Shown: positions 26,836 through 35,327 of the stretch, piece after piece
How positions within the stretch are numbered: position 1 is the stretch's first letter
Layout: every line of letters begins with the position of its first letter
Assembly (NCBI RefSeq): GCF_035956715.1
Contig: NZ_CP108381.1
Span: 1,798,001 to 1,862,000, forward strand
DNA length: 64,000 nucleotides
Reading direction: 5' to 3'
From: Nocardia sp. NBC_01329
GTDB lineage: Bacteria > Actinomycetota > Actinomycetes > Mycobacteriales > Mycobacteriaceae
Translations under genes and position numbers: made by a program
The notes under the pieces: model-generated
Databases searched by the model: none
What the model saw: only the letters and a program-made list of their open reading frames with translations
What the model was told of the DNA's origin: nothing

Positions 26836-27615
26836 GTGAAGGGAAAGCATCATCGGGGCGTCGACCGGACCGTCGCGATCCTGGAGTCCGTCGCCCGTGC
26901 CCCCACCGGACTCACGCTCACGGAACTGGCGCGGGGGCTCGATGCTCCGGTCAGTTCGGTACAGCAGCTCGTCTACGGTCTTGTCGCGGTGGGCTTCCTC
27001 GACGAGGACGACCGGCGGTTCACCCTCGGCCCCGGCGCATTCGCGTTGACCATGCGAACGGACTGGCGATCGATCGCACCGATCTCACACGAACTGGTGG
27101 AGGACCTTTCCGCCGACCTCGGGTGCACGATCGTGTTGGGGCTGCTCGTCGGCGACAACCTCATGTATTTCGATGAGGCGGGCACCGATCCGGCGATCGA
27201 GTACTACGCCACGACCCGCAGGCGCCGCCCGATCCTGGTCAGTGCCGGTGGTAAAAGACTGCTGGCGGGCCTGCCGGATTTCGAACTGCAGCATCGGCTG
27301 CGCGGCTTGAGCGAGCGGCATCCTGCCGGTGAGGTCGACCAGTTCTTGGCAGAGCTCCCCGGGATTCGGAAAACCGGGTTGGCGTACGGGCGCGCACTCG
27401 AGGATATCCTCGCAGTCGCCGCCGGGGTGCCGGGCCGGCGCGGCAAATTGGCCGCGGCGCTGATCGCGGTCGGGTCGCCGGCGGCGATGGCCGGTCGGAT
27501 CGAAGATGTGGGGGCAGCTCTTCTCGACCGCATTCGTGAACATGGTGGCGGCGGCGGAGCCGAACGATTCGCGAGTACGCTGCACCAGCCCGAGATCGGT
27601 TCTACGCCCTGGTAG
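26836..27615 (+). CDS. IclR-family transcriptional regulator
   Basis: Regulator of 259 residues closing the 18.7-27.6 kb operon. The winged helix is at about residues 8-65 (LTELARGLDAPVSSVQQLVY, then GFLDEDDRRFTLGPG). The effector domain follows with GCTIVLGLLVGDNLMYFDEA, PILVSAGGKRLLAGLPD and GLAYGRALEDILAVAAGVPG. The GTG start has AAAGGA 7 bases upstream and lies 14 bases after the preceding stop, so it is probably cotranscribed, implying autoregulation through the operon promoter at 18.6 kb. It is a good candidate for the protein binding the TCCAACT-like elements seen at three nearby promoters. Confidence 0.86.
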   Translation: MKGKHHRGVDRTVAILESVARAPTGLTLTELARGLDAPVSSVQQLVYGLVAVGFLDEDDRRFTLGPGAFALTMRTDWRSIAPISHELVEDLSADLGCTIVLGLLVGDNLMYFDEAGTDPAIEYYATTRRRRPILVSAGGKRLLAGLPDFELQHRLRGLSERHPAGEVDQFLAELPGIRKTGLAYGRALEDILAVAAGVPGRRGKLAAALIAVGSPAAMAGRIEDVGAALLDRIREHGGGGGAERFASTLHQPEIGSTPW

Positions 27616-27691
27616 TCGATCCAGCAGCAGTTTGCTCGTCGCGACGAATGTGCGTGTGGACCGGGGATGTCCGGATGCCGGTGGGTTGTTC

Positions 27692-27729
27692 GACCGAGGC
27701 GGCGTGCGAGCTGTTCCGCCGCCTCGGTC
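27692..27729. terminator. Convergent terminator hairpin
   Basis: GACCGAGGCGG (27692-27702) pairs perfectly with CCGCCTCGGTC (27719-27729) across a 16-base loop. It lies between the end of the IclR gene and the end of the convergent secreted-protein gene, so it can terminate both. Confidence 0.65.
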
Positions 27730-27735
27730 CCGCGG

Positions 27736-28203
27736 CTACGGCAGAACAAGTTCCGGGCTGTAGATACGAGCTATCCCCTGGCCATCTTTGGTGACTTCGG
27801 TGAAACTGACGTAGCGGTGGCCGGGCTTCGCCAGTGCCGCGTCCACTGTCAACGGCGGGGAGGGGTACCTCCCGTTCAGGCAGGGGAATGCGCCGCTGGT
27901 GGCGACCACCTCATCGCTCGCCCCGCCGGCATAGGCATCTTTGTCCACCACGGTCACAACCATGGTGCAGTTCTCCCGCGTGAGGGTGTCGTTCTTGATC
28001 GTGAGGCCGCCGAATGCCCGGGGTACGCCATCCTCGACATAGATACACGACTCGACCTCCGCGGAGCCGTCGTTCGACAGGTAGGGACCCATGCAGCTGT
28101 AGGGGTTGTCCGGGGCGGCGACGGCCTGCGGTGCCATCGACAGTAGCGGCGCCGCAGTGGCGAGTACACAGGACAGAACACGTGACATCGAACCGATGAG
28201 CAT
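27736..28203 (-). CDS. Secreted hypothetical protein
   Basis: A 155-residue protein with a Sec signal peptide (VLSCVLATAAPLLSMAPQAV, cleavage after AVA near residue 29). The mature part contains four cysteines in CMGPY, SCIYVED, ENCTMVV and FPCLNGRY, consistent with two disulfides, and several strand-like segments. I do not recognise a family. The ATG at 28203 has AAAGG 7 bases upstream. The gene is monocistronic and convergent with the catabolic operon; nothing links its function to that operon. Confidence 0.72.
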   Translation of the reverse strand: MLIGSMSRVLSCVLATAAPLLSMAPQAVAAPDNPYSCMGPYLSNDGSAEVESCIYVEDGVPRAFGGLTIKNDTLTRENCTMVVTVVDKDAYAGGASDEVVATSGAFPCLNGRYPSPPLTVDAALAKPGHRYVSFTEVTKDGQGIARIYSPELVLP

Positions 28204-28387
28204 GTAATACCTTTCGATTTCGGGTGTATCAGGTCACCGACGAACGAATTCGTCCTACCTTGTATACGCTATCCGGGGGCCGTCGACACCTCGAAGGGCC
28301 GCAGTCGCGGAGGTCGGTGTGCCGAGTCGACGAACGCCCAAACCCGGACGGGGAGATACTGTTCCGAGAGCGAAGGTTCGTCGTCGG

Positions 28388-28852
28388 TCACCGGGTTGCC
28401 GACCGACGTGCCGCTGTGAGCCGCTTGGCGGCCGCGATCACTGTGGTCCGCGAGGGAAGTGCCCTCGCGCTGACCGGGGGTGAGACCCAGTACCACCCCA
28501 TCGGTCGATCGGTCATGGGCAACCACACTCGCTGCCCGGACTCCAGAATCCGAATGCCGGCGTCCCCGAGTTCGGCGAGGGCGGACCCGCGCGTCTTGTT
28601 GCCCCTCGGCGGGCCTACCAGGAAGACCCATTCCCGCCGGGCCCGTTGATAACTGATGATCGGCAGCGCTGTGGTCGGATCGTCTTGCTCGACGAGCTGC
28701 CGCACCTGGACGCCCATGCCGGCGGGCATTGCCACCGCCCCGAGTGACCTGGAAGCGATCAACGCCACCCGTTGGAAAGAGCTCGACACCTGGTACCCCA
28801 TCCTGCGATACACCTGGGCGACTTCAAGAGGGCTGTGGCAGCTCTCGAACAT
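28388..28852 (-). CDS. Hypothetical protein
   Basis: A 154-residue product starting MFESCHSPLEVAQVYRRMGY, with a middle segment DPTTALPIISYQRARREWVF and a C-terminal part containing RVWLPMTDRPMGWYWVSPP. The ATG at 28852 has GAGGGAAC 5 bases upstream, a good ribosome-binding site; the longer frame upstream is arginine-rich and unlikely to be translated. The central pattern (a leading helix, then REWVFLVGP, then an LESGQRVWLP strand) recalls the N-terminal part of bifunctional primase-like hypothetical proteins common in Nocardia and Rhodococcus, but I cannot assign a role. No partner genes are evident. Confidence 0.6.
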   Translation of the reverse strand: MFESCHSPLEVAQVYRRMGYQVSSSFQRVALIASRSLGAVAMPAGMGVQVRQLVEQDDPTTALPIISYQRARREWVFLVGPPRGNKTRGSALAELGDAGIRILESGQRVWLPMTDRPMGWYWVSPPVSARALPSRTTVIAAAKRLTAARRSATR

Positions 28853-28992
28853 TACTGTTCCCTCCGCTCGGTGTCGGGGCCCGCGCAGCAACCATGGTCG
28901 GTGATCGCCGACCGCGCGGCATCCCACTGTGTCGATACCACGTGTCTCCGGCTCATTCGTCGACCGGGAACCCTGAAAGCCATCGGTAACCT

Positions 28993-30339
28993 CTACTGCT
29001 GTCTCACAGCGACAGTTTCCGGGACAGCGATTTCCGAAGCGTGATCCGATTGCGTGATGTCATCCCGATACGACTCGCGACTGAGGTAGATGGCGGTAAA
29101 GGAGATCAGACTGACGATCACTATGTAGACCGAAAGCGGCCAGCTGGATCCGGACCACGCGAAGAGCGCTGCCGCCACGAACGGCACCGGTCCGCTCCAG
29201 ATCATCGAGCCGACCTGATAGCCGATCGCGGAACCACTGAATCGGAGTCGAGTTTCGAAAAGCTCGGAGATGAAACTCGCCATCGGTGCGTATGCGGTCG
29301 AGTGAACGATCGATACCGCGATGATCATCGAAATGGTCGCCGCAACGGTATTCCCGGTATCGATCAACCAGAAGATCGGGAAAGCGGCCGCCGCCGCCAT
29401 CACACATCCGGCGAGTAGCACCGGGCGCCGTCCGTGGCGGTCGGCGAGGATTGCCGCCGTCGGCAATGCCACGATCTGCAGCAGCGCCGCGATCATGATC
29501 GAGACCAGCATCGAGCCCCTCGTCAGCCCGTCTTGATCGGCGCCGTAGCTCAATGCGAAAACCGTCGCCATGTAGAAAACCACGCTGTTGACCGCCATGG
29601 CCATGATCGCGGTCAAGGTCGAAACCTTCGCGGTACGCAGCAACTCGACCGCCGGGAACCTCGACTCCTGCCGCTTGTCGCGCACCGCCCGGAACGCGGG
29701 GGACTCCGTGACCCGCAGCCTGATGTACAGCCCCACGAGCAGTAGAAATGCGCTGGAGAGGAACGGGATGCGCCATCCCCAGCTCAGCATTTCGTCCTCG
29801 GGAAGCAGCTGAACGAAGTAGAAGGCGGTGGTGGCCAAAACGAGGCCCGCGGGAACTCCGCACAGTGGCCAGCTACCGTAGAAGGCTCGTTTGCCCGGCG
29901 GGGAATGTTCCACGGCCATCAGGACCGCACCGCTCCATTCACCGCCGATCGCCAGACCTTGGAACATGCGGGTGACGACCAGCAGGATCGGTGCCCAGAT
30001 CCCGATCTGTGCGTAGGTCGGTAGCAGCCCTACTGCTGCTGTTCCACCACCCATCAGCACCAGGCTGATCACCAGCATGGATTTACGGCCTATTCGGTCA
30101 CCGAAATGCCCGAATACCGCGCCGCCCAGCGGTCGCACCACGAATGCGACGCCGAAAGCCGCGAACGAGGCGAGTGTGCCCGTGAGTGGGTCCAGATCCG
30201 GAAAGAACAGTTTGTTGAAGACCAGCGCGGAGGCTGTCCCGAAGATGAACATGTCGAAGAATTCGATCAGTGTCCCGATGAAACTCGCGAAGGCGACCTT
30301 CGGAACCGACACGTTCTGAAGTGAATCCTGAGTGGCCAT
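28993..30339 (-). CDS. MFS transporter, metabolite:H+ symporter (MHS) type
   Basis: Twelve-helix major facilitator of 448 residues. The N-terminus FIGTLIEFFDMFIFGTASAL and the loop motif GHFGDRIGRKSMLVISL between helices 2 and 3 are those of the MHS group (ShiA/ProP/KgtP-like), which import carboxylic acids or related small organics by proton symport. Other landmarks are RMFQGLAIGGEWSGAVLMAV and the second RHGRR loop. AAGGAGAG precedes the ATG. It diverges from the dehydrogenase-MmgE pair on the plus strand, so the three probably form one functional unit, importing the substrate that those enzymes process. Confidence 0.87.
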   Translation of the reverse strand: MATQDSLQNVSVPKVAFASFIGTLIEFFDMFIFGTASALVFNKLFFPDLDPLTGTLASFAAFGVAFVVRPLGGAVFGHFGDRIGRKSMLVISLVLMGGGTAAVGLLPTYAQIGIWAPILLVVTRMFQGLAIGGEWSGAVLMAVEHSPPGKRAFYGSWPLCGVPAGLVLATTAFYFVQLLPEDEMLSWGWRIPFLSSAFLLLVGLYIRLRVTESPAFRAVRDKRQESRFPAVELLRTAKVSTLTAIMAMAVNSVVFYMATVFALSYGADQDGLTRGSMLVSIMIAALLQIVALPTAAILADRHGRRPVLLAGCVMAAAAAFPIFWLIDTGNTVAATISMIIAVSIVHSTAYAPMASFISELFETRLRFSGSAIGYQVGSMIWSGPVPFVAAALFAWSGSSWPLSVYIVIVSLISFTAIYLSRESYRDDITQSDHASEIAVPETVAVRQQ

Positions 30340-30400
30340 ATCGGCGCTCTCCTTGCCCTGTCACTATCACCACAGCGATGTGGCGTAGGGCAACAGTAGG

Positions 30401-30430
30401 TTATTAGACACACATGTACAAGGTCCAACT
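30401..30430 (-). promoter_or_regulatory. MFS promoter with embedded operator-like motif
   Basis: On the minus strand TTGGAC (30428-30423) and TAATAA (30406-30401) are spaced by 16 bases and sit about 60 bases before the MFS start. The plus strand of the same region reads TACAAGGTCCAACT (30417-30430), which overlaps the -35 box and resembles elements at 18642-18654 and 34006-34017. A repressor site is likely. Confidence 0.55.
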
Positions 30431-30917
30431 TTTAGCGATACTTCGCATGCGTGCGCCACGAGCCGACGCGTGGATCTGCGAGAGTGATTGCGGTTCTGCG
30501 GGTTTGACGTCGAGCGCCGGGGCGTCCGGCGGATTGTTCCGAACCTATCCGGCTGGCGGTCCTGTCGGGGGGTCGACGGGGTGAGCTGCTCTGTTCGAGA
30601 TGGTAGGAGTCCGTGAGGCGGCTGTTCGGAGAATCGCCGGGTGCTCGGCGCTGCGCTGGTCCGCGATCGACCATCCCGCACCCTGGCAAAAGTCCGACAA
30701 ATGACCTACAGTCTATTAACTGCCATCGAGGGATGGTGGGTGAGTCGCGTATCGGCGGGTTTCACCGGTGACAGTGCCGTGGGCGCCGAAAAGTCCGCCG
30801 GCCGCGACCGAGGAGCACCGAGCATTATGAGCAGAACCACCTCCGATGGAGTCGAAAAATGATGCATGCCGACGACCTCTGCGAACTTCCGGATACCTCG
30901 AATCGGGGTGTGGGCCG
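30431..30917. other. Divergent intergenic region without a supported gene
   Basis: About 490 bases between the MFS promoter and the dehydrogenase start. Short open frames exist on both strands but are arginine/serine-rich and lack ribosome-binding sites. AAAAGTCCGACAAA at 30688-30701, followed by TATTAA at 30714-30719, may mark the plus-strand promoter and a degenerate copy of the operator motif. I see no RNA gene or strong hairpin. Confidence 0.4.
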
Positions 30918-31817
30918 ATGACACGAGACCTCGGATTCATCGGAGTGGGCGCCATGGCGACGCCGATGGTGTGGCGATTCATCGAACGTGGATGGAAAGT
31001 TCATCTGGTCGATCCTGTCCCGGCGCGAACCGCAGAGTTCCGCGACCATTGCCAGGTCGTGATCCAAGAGGACGTCGCAGCGCTGGCATCGACGACGACC
31101 TACACTCTGCTCAGCTTGCCGACCCCTCGCGCGCTGTCGGAGGTCAGCGCACGTCTCGCCTCGGTGCGCACCCGGTCTCCGGCGATCGTGATAAACACCT
31201 CCACCACTGGAGCGGCCGCAACGCGCGAGGCCGCGGACCGCCTGGCCGCGGCCGGATCGGCCTTTGTCGACGCACCCGTCAGCGGCGGAGTGGTGGGCGC
31301 GCGCGAAGGCTCACTCACTGTCTTGGTATCCGGAGCCGACGAACCGGTGCGCGCCTGCGAACCCGTCTTCGAGGTCATCGGCAGGCAGATCCTCCGGATC
31401 GGTTCCGAGGCAGGTCAGGCACAGGTGATGAAAGTGGCCAACAACGTACTGTCGCTCGGCGCGCTCGCGGCTACCGCGGAAGCCACCGCGCTGGCCCGCC
31501 GGGCCGGGATTCCGATGGATATCGCGATCAGTGCGCTCGACGCCGGCTCCGGCCGCAATTCCGCCACCTCGGTGAAGTTCCCACGCCACGTTCTGAGCGG
31601 GAATTTCGATTTCGGGTTTCCCGCCGAAGGGGCGCTCAAAGATGTATCCCTTTTCACCGCGCTCGCCGCGGAACTGGGTGTCGAGACCCCGCTGGCGCAG
31701 GCGGTGGTCGACTGCTGGCGCCTTGCCGTCGAGTCCGGATACGGTGCGCAGGACTGCACTCGTATTGTCACAATGTACGAGCGTATGGCCGGGTTGGCCG
31801 ATGAGGACGAGCAATGA
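30918..31817 (+). CDS. NAD(P)-dependent 3-hydroxyacid dehydrogenase (HIBADH family)
   Basis: Beta-hydroxyacid dehydrogenase of 299 residues. The Rossmann motif LGFIGVGAMATPMVWRFIER lies at the N-terminus. The substrate motif DAPVSGGVVGAREGSLTVLV is at about residue 120. The catalytic lysine occurs in QVMKVANNVLSLGALAATAE, with GSGRNSATSVKFPRHVLSG further on. Homologues oxidise 3-hydroxyisobutyrate, tartronate semialdehyde or similar acids, and a few act on other beta-hydroxy substrates. The ATG at 30918 has a weak upstream site. Its stop overlaps the start of the MmgE/PrpD gene (ATGA), implying consecutive steps. Confidence 0.85.
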   Translation: MTRDLGFIGVGAMATPMVWRFIERGWKVHLVDPVPARTAEFRDHCQVVIQEDVAALASTTTYTLLSLPTPRALSEVSARLASVRTRSPAIVINTSTTGAAATREAADRLAAAGSAFVDAPVSGGVVGAREGSLTVLVSGADEPVRACEPVFEVIGRQILRIGSEAGQAQVMKVANNVLSLGALAATAEATALARRAGIPMDIAISALDAGSGRNSATSVKFPRHVLSGNFDFGFPAEGALKDVSLFTALAAELGVETPLAQAVVDCWRLAVESGYGAQDCTRIVTMYERMAGLADEDEQ

Positions 31818-33106
31818 CACGAGCGATGCGCGCAGGTGCCGGCGAACAACTGTGGCACGCGATCCGCGACACCGCGGAATCGGCCGATCAGGTGACGCTG
31901 CAGCGTGCGGCGGGATGTCTGGCGGTCGGGCTCGCCGATATGGTCGCGTCCGCCCGGGACTCGATACATGATGGGGCCGCGCGAGTGCTCGCCGCGGCCC
32001 CCGGCGCGTGCACCGTCAGCGGCGCGGACGAAGGCGCACATCTCACGGGCGCTGCCACCGCCAACGCCTATCTGATGCACGCCCGGCTCACCGACGACTC
32101 TTTCATGGTGGCCGCGCACCCCGGACTGACCGTGATTCCGGTAGCACTGGCCGCCGCCGAACACGCATTGCGCATCGGATCGGGAAGAGTGGACGGTGAG
32201 CATCTGCTCCGAGCGGTCATCGGCGGCTATGAATGCGCCTGCGTGCTCGCCGAACGGCTGTTGCCGGAGGTATCCCGCCGGGGCTGGCGGGTGACCGCGG
32301 TGATCGCGCCGCTGGCTGCCGCAGCCACGGCGGCGCTGGTCCTGCGATCGTCCGACGAGGTCGCGTGCTCGGCCCTGGGGTTGGCCTCGGCCGGTACCGG
32401 CGGTCCACTCGGCGTGGTGTCGACCGAGGGTGACGGCTGGCGATTGCAACCCGCATTGGCCGTCCAGGCCGGCGTGTCCGCCGCGCTGGCCGCGGCCGCG
32501 GGTCTGCGCTCAGCTGCCGACGCCTTGACTGCCGAACACAGCTTCTACGCATTGTTCGGTGGCGTACGCGGAGCCGAGGATCGCAATCCGGTTCAACCGC
32601 CCGCGATTCACCGGGTGACATTCAAGCGGTACCCGGTCGCGATGTTCGGCCAATCGATCTTCGCCGCTATTCGGACCTTGCCCCCGATCGCCGGCATCGC
32701 CGACCGGATCGATGTCGAGGTGGCGCCGTTCGCCGCGCAATACGGCAACCAGCGCGGCGGTTCGACGACATCGATAGCCAGTGTCGAGGGCATCACTCTC
32801 GCGGCCCTACAGCGGTTTCTTCCCGACCTGGATATCGGATCCGGAACCCGCCGAGTTCCCGTTCGAGTATCAGGGGATTCGGTATTGCCGGATCTGGCCG
32901 CCCGCATAGAACTCACCCTGATCGACGGGCAGCGGTTCTCGGTGACCGGCGACGGCGATACCAGCGGCTGGCGGATCGGCGATTTCGCCGATCACTGCCG
33001 CGATCTGCTCGGTGCGGAAGGAACGCTCTTGTGCGATGCCGCCGCGGCGCTCCTCGAGCCAACCGGGATCGACCGGTTGCTCGAGCTGTGGCGAGCTACC
33101 CGGTGA
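31814..33106 (+). CDS. MmgE/PrpD family protein
   Basis: A 430-residue member of the MmgE/PrpD superfamily, which includes 2-methylcitrate dehydratase, cis-aconitate decarboxylase and related (de)hydratases of branched di- and tricarboxylic acids. Recognisable segments are GAATANAYLMHARLTDDSFM and VAAHPGLTVIPVALAAAEHA (equivalent to the active-site HP region) and then GGYECACVLAERLLPEVSRR followed by GWRVTAVIAPLAAAATAALV. It is clearly different from the PrpD at 9033 and lacks a prpB/prpC context, so a separate substrate is likely. It is coupled to the preceding dehydrogenase by overlapping start and stop codons. Confidence 0.82.
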   Translation: MTRAMRAGAGEQLWHAIRDTAESADQVTLQRAAGCLAVGLADMVASARDSIHDGAARVLAAAPGACTVSGADEGAHLTGAATANAYLMHARLTDDSFMVAAHPGLTVIPVALAAAEHALRIGSGRVDGEHLLRAVIGGYECACVLAERLLPEVSRRGWRVTAVIAPLAAAATAALVLRSSDEVACSALGLASAGTGGPLGVVSTEGDGWRLQPALAVQAGVSAALAAAAGLRSAADALTAEHSFYALFGGVRGAEDRNPVQPPAIHRVTFKRYPVAMFGQSIFAAIRTLPPIAGIADRIDVEVAPFAAQYGNQRGGSTTSIASVEGITLAALQRFLPDLDIGSGTRRVPVRVSGDSVLPDLAARIELTLIDGQRFSVTGDGDTSGWRIGDFADHCRDLLGAEGTLLCDAAAALLEPTGIDRLLELWRATR

Positions 33107-33137
33107 ATCCCGGGCGATACGCCGCGGCGGCATCCCC

Positions 33138-33941
33138 TCATCGAGAACCAGCGGACGGCAGCGCCGAATCGGGAACGACGACAGCGCCCCCGTCGACGAC
33201 GACAGTCGCGCCGGTCGTGCTCGCCGACAGTCGTGAGGAGAGATAGACGATCGTGGCCGCGATCTCGGTCGGATCGACCGGGCGCCCCAGCGGGACCGTA
33301 CTGTCTATCTGTTTTCTGGCTGTCTCGGCATCCACCCCGGCCTGCGCGCGGGCCCGCTCGACCCGTCCCTCGTAGCGGTCGGTGGCAGTCGTGCCCGGAA
33401 CGACCGTGTTGACCCGGATCCGGCGGCCGACCAGCGCGGCCGCATAGTGACGTGTCAACGCCTCCACCGCCGAGTTGACAGCGCTGACATGCGGCGACAG
33501 CGGCCAGTACCGCATGGAGGCAATTCCGGAAATGCTGACGATGCTGCCGCCGTCGCGGAGGTGCTCCAGAGCCGCCTGGATCACGGCTTCATAGCCGAGC
33601 ACCTTCAATTCGAACAGTTCCAGCCACGCGGCCCGGTCCGGGTGCCCATGGTCTATCGAGAAGCCGGACGCATTGTTCACCACACCGTCCAACGGGCCGA
33701 ATCGCTCGACCGCGGCCGTGACCGCGCGTCGGCCACCTTCTGGGTCCCTCAGATCGACCTGTACGAAGTCGGCTCGAGGATGTTCGGCGAGTTCGGCCCG
33801 TGCCCGATCTATCGAAGCCGCGGTCCGCGCCGCGACGAGGACATCGGCGCCTTCTTCCAGGAGTGCGCGCGTGGTCGCCAAACCTATGCCGCGAGTACCT
33901 CCGGTAACCAAGAAGACCTTGCCGCGCAACCCGAGATCCAT
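33138..33941 (-). CDS. Short-chain dehydrogenase/reductase
   Basis: Classical SDR of 267 residues. The cofactor motif is TGGTRGIGLATTRAL (about residues 14-28). NNASG is the NNAG equivalent near residue 90. The catalytic Ser is in SIVSISGIASM. The position of the usual YxxxK motif is poorly conserved: the aligned segment reads YWPLSPHVSAVNSAVEALTR, so the Tyr and Lys are not in the standard YxxxK arrangement, which is odd for an active dehydrogenase. I prefer ATG 33941, with GTG 33944 as the alternative; AGGAG lies 9 or 6 bases upstream respectively. Transcription diverges from the isochorismatase-like gene. Confidence 0.8.
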   Translation of the reverse strand: MDLGLRGKVFLVTGGTRGIGLATTRALLEEGADVLVAARTAASIDRARAELAEHPRADFVQVDLRDPEGGRRAVTAAVERFGPLDGVVNNASGFSIDHGHPDRAAWLELFELKVLGYEAVIQAALEHLRDGGSIVSISGIASMRYWPLSPHVSAVNSAVEALTRHYAAALVGRRIRVNTVVPGTTATDRYEGRVERARAQAGVDAETARKQIDSTVPLGRPVDPTEIAATIVYLSSRLSASTTGATVVVDGGAVVVPDSALPSAGSR

Positions 33942-34005
33942 CACTCCACACTCCTGCCGTCACTACAGATAACCGAATATCCACGACCGGATCTGTCAAT
34001 GGATA

Positions 34006-34017
34006 AGTTGGACATTA
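34006..34017. promoter_or_regulatory. Operator-like motif between SDR and isochorismatase genes
   Basis: The minus strand reads TAATGTCCAACT, sharing (G/T)TCCAACT with the element in the MFS promoter (30417-30430) and, less closely, with 18642-18654. A TTGACA hexamer (minus strand, 33999-33994) lies next to it and may be the SDR promoter -35. Its role is inferred from recurrence in the same gene region only. Confidence 0.4.
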
Positions 34018-34153
34018 GCACACGTGACCAGTGTATGCTTGCCACCAGCCGAATCCGGAATCGAAGCCGAGATCCAGTGCAGGGTCCAGTGGGTGCTCAG
34101 TGGCTCTTCTTTGCAGATAGATCCAGGGGGAGTGAGCCGATTCCGGTCATCTA

Positions 34154-34183
34154 TTGACCAAAATACAGCGGGCGGGATAATGT
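34154..34183 (+). promoter_or_regulatory. Promoter of the isochorismatase-like gene
   Basis: TTGACC (34154-34159) and TAATGT (34178-34183) are separated by 18 bases, leaving a leader of about 115 bases before the ATG at 34304. The remainder of the 33945-34303 gap holds no supported gene. Confidence 0.5.
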
Positions 34184-34303
34184 TCGACATATCAGAGAGT
34201 GGAATGGGATGGGAACGGTATCGGATGCGCCCGATCCCGGCCACCGCGTTCCGCCTTCTCTCCCGATTACCGACAGTTCGAATCTCGAGCATGAGGAGTA
34301 CAG

Positions 34304-34990
34304 ATGAACTCGGCGACCAAACCTTGGACCGGCGTTGTTCCCGAGGCGGATCTGGCCAGTTTCGGTCGGGAGTTCGCCGAGGAGGACCGCCCGCTCCGGG
34401 CGGGAACACGCCCGGCGATCCTCGTCATCGACATGACGAGGGCATTCGTCGATTCGACCTACTCGACCGGCTGGAGCCCCACCGGAGTTCCCGCGGTCCA
34501 TGCCAATGCAAGGCTGCTCGCTGTGGCCCGTCGAGCAGGGCTGCCGATTTTCTACACCAAGGCGTATGCCGATCCGGACCACCGCCCACTTCCCGCGGAA
34601 CGTGGGCGGTGGAAATTGAACGCAGCTCCCGAGCCCCTGGCCGCGGGAACGCCGCCGGGCGACGTCATCGTCGACGAGATCGCACCGCAGCCGGGTGAGA
34701 TCGTCATCAACAAGGGCGGCAAGCCGAGTGGGTTCTTCGGAACGCCGCTCGCATCGCAGCTCGTGCACGCGGGTTGCGATACCACCATCGTTACCGGGAT
34801 GACGACCAGCGGATGTGTTCGCGCGACGGTACTCGACGCATTCCAATACAACTTCCACGTGATCGTTCCCCATGAGTGCGCTGCCGATCGGAGCCAGATA
34901 TCTCATCAGGTGAACCTCTTCGATATGCATATGAAGTACGCCGATGTGGTGGGAGTCGACGACACGATCGAGTACATACAGGGTCTGTGA
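34304..34990 (+). CDS. Isochorismatase-like cysteine hydrolase (N-carbamoylsarcosine amidase type)
   Basis: A 228-residue hydrolase of the isochorismatase superfamily. The Asp-Lys-Cys triad is visible: D43 in ILVIDMTRAFVDS, K137 in GEIVINKGGKPSGFFGTPLA and C171 in VTGMTTSGCVRATVLDAFQY. The presence of the cysteine argues for an amidase (N-carbamoylsarcosine amidase, nicotinamidase or maleamate amidase type) rather than a true isochorismatase, which lacks it. ATGAGGAGTACAG precedes the start, giving a good ribosome-binding site. In the surrounding catabolic context it may release ammonia from an amide intermediate. The substrate is unknown. Confidence 0.84.
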   Translation: MNSATKPWTGVVPEADLASFGREFAEEDRPLRAGTRPAILVIDMTRAFVDSTYSTGWSPTGVPAVHANARLLAVARRAGLPIFYTKAYADPDHRPLPAERGRWKLNAAPEPLAAGTPPGDVIVDEIAPQPGEIVINKGGKPSGFFGTPLASQLVHAGCDTTIVTGMTTSGCVRATVLDAFQYNFHVIVPHECAADRSQISHQVNLFDMHMKYADVVGVDDTIEYIQGL

Positions 34991-35002
34991 GAATTGATGT
35001 CT

Positions 35003-35024
35003 CGGAGGGAGTTGGGTCCCTCCG
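35003..35024 (+). terminator. Terminator after isochorismatase-like gene
   Basis: An 8-bp stem (CGGAGGGA, GTTGGG loop, TCCCTCCG) lies 12 bases after the stop codon. It probably ends this transcript before the next importer operon. Confidence 0.6.
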
Positions 35025-35327
35025 GACGCATCTGCTACCTGTGTTCGCCGCTCTACATCTGACCCGCCGCCGATGGGTGGACTACGCACTCATAGCAAGC
35101 TGCCGCTGTCACTGAGCGACGCCTTCGGATGAGCGCCGCCGTGCCCTGAAAGTCGCTGGGGGTGCGAGAGTTCGGGCGATCCCGGTGTATGTCCTCGTCG
35201 GCTGGTGTTCCGTCTTTTCGGCGCCACGGATTCGAGTCACCCGACCATCCATTGCGGCTGATCAATACCCACCCGGCCCGAGTCCGTCGTGGCCCGGTGT
35301 CCCTCGCAAGCCGAACCGGAGCAATAC
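35025..35327. other. Intergenic region upstream of second importer operon
   Basis: About 300 bases with no supported gene. Short frames on both strands are basic and lack ribosome-binding sites. No close match to the TCCAACT motif of the neighbouring promoters is visible, which suggests the operon to the right is regulated separately. Confidence 0.4.

Noticed and set aside
30641..30862. Small plus-strand frame between the MFS and dehydrogenase genes
   Set aside because: There is no ribosome-binding site, and the composition is basic and serine-rich with no recognisable pattern.
9033..33106. Treating the MmgE/PrpD gene at 31814 as a second prpD
   Set aside because: Its sequence differs strongly from the PrpD at 9033 and it lacks prpB/prpC partners, so only the family name is used.
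35215..35260. A tRNA T-arm-like stretch (GGATTCGAGTC)
   Set aside because: The flanking bases do not form the required 5-bp stem, and no acceptor, D or anticodon arms can be folded around it.
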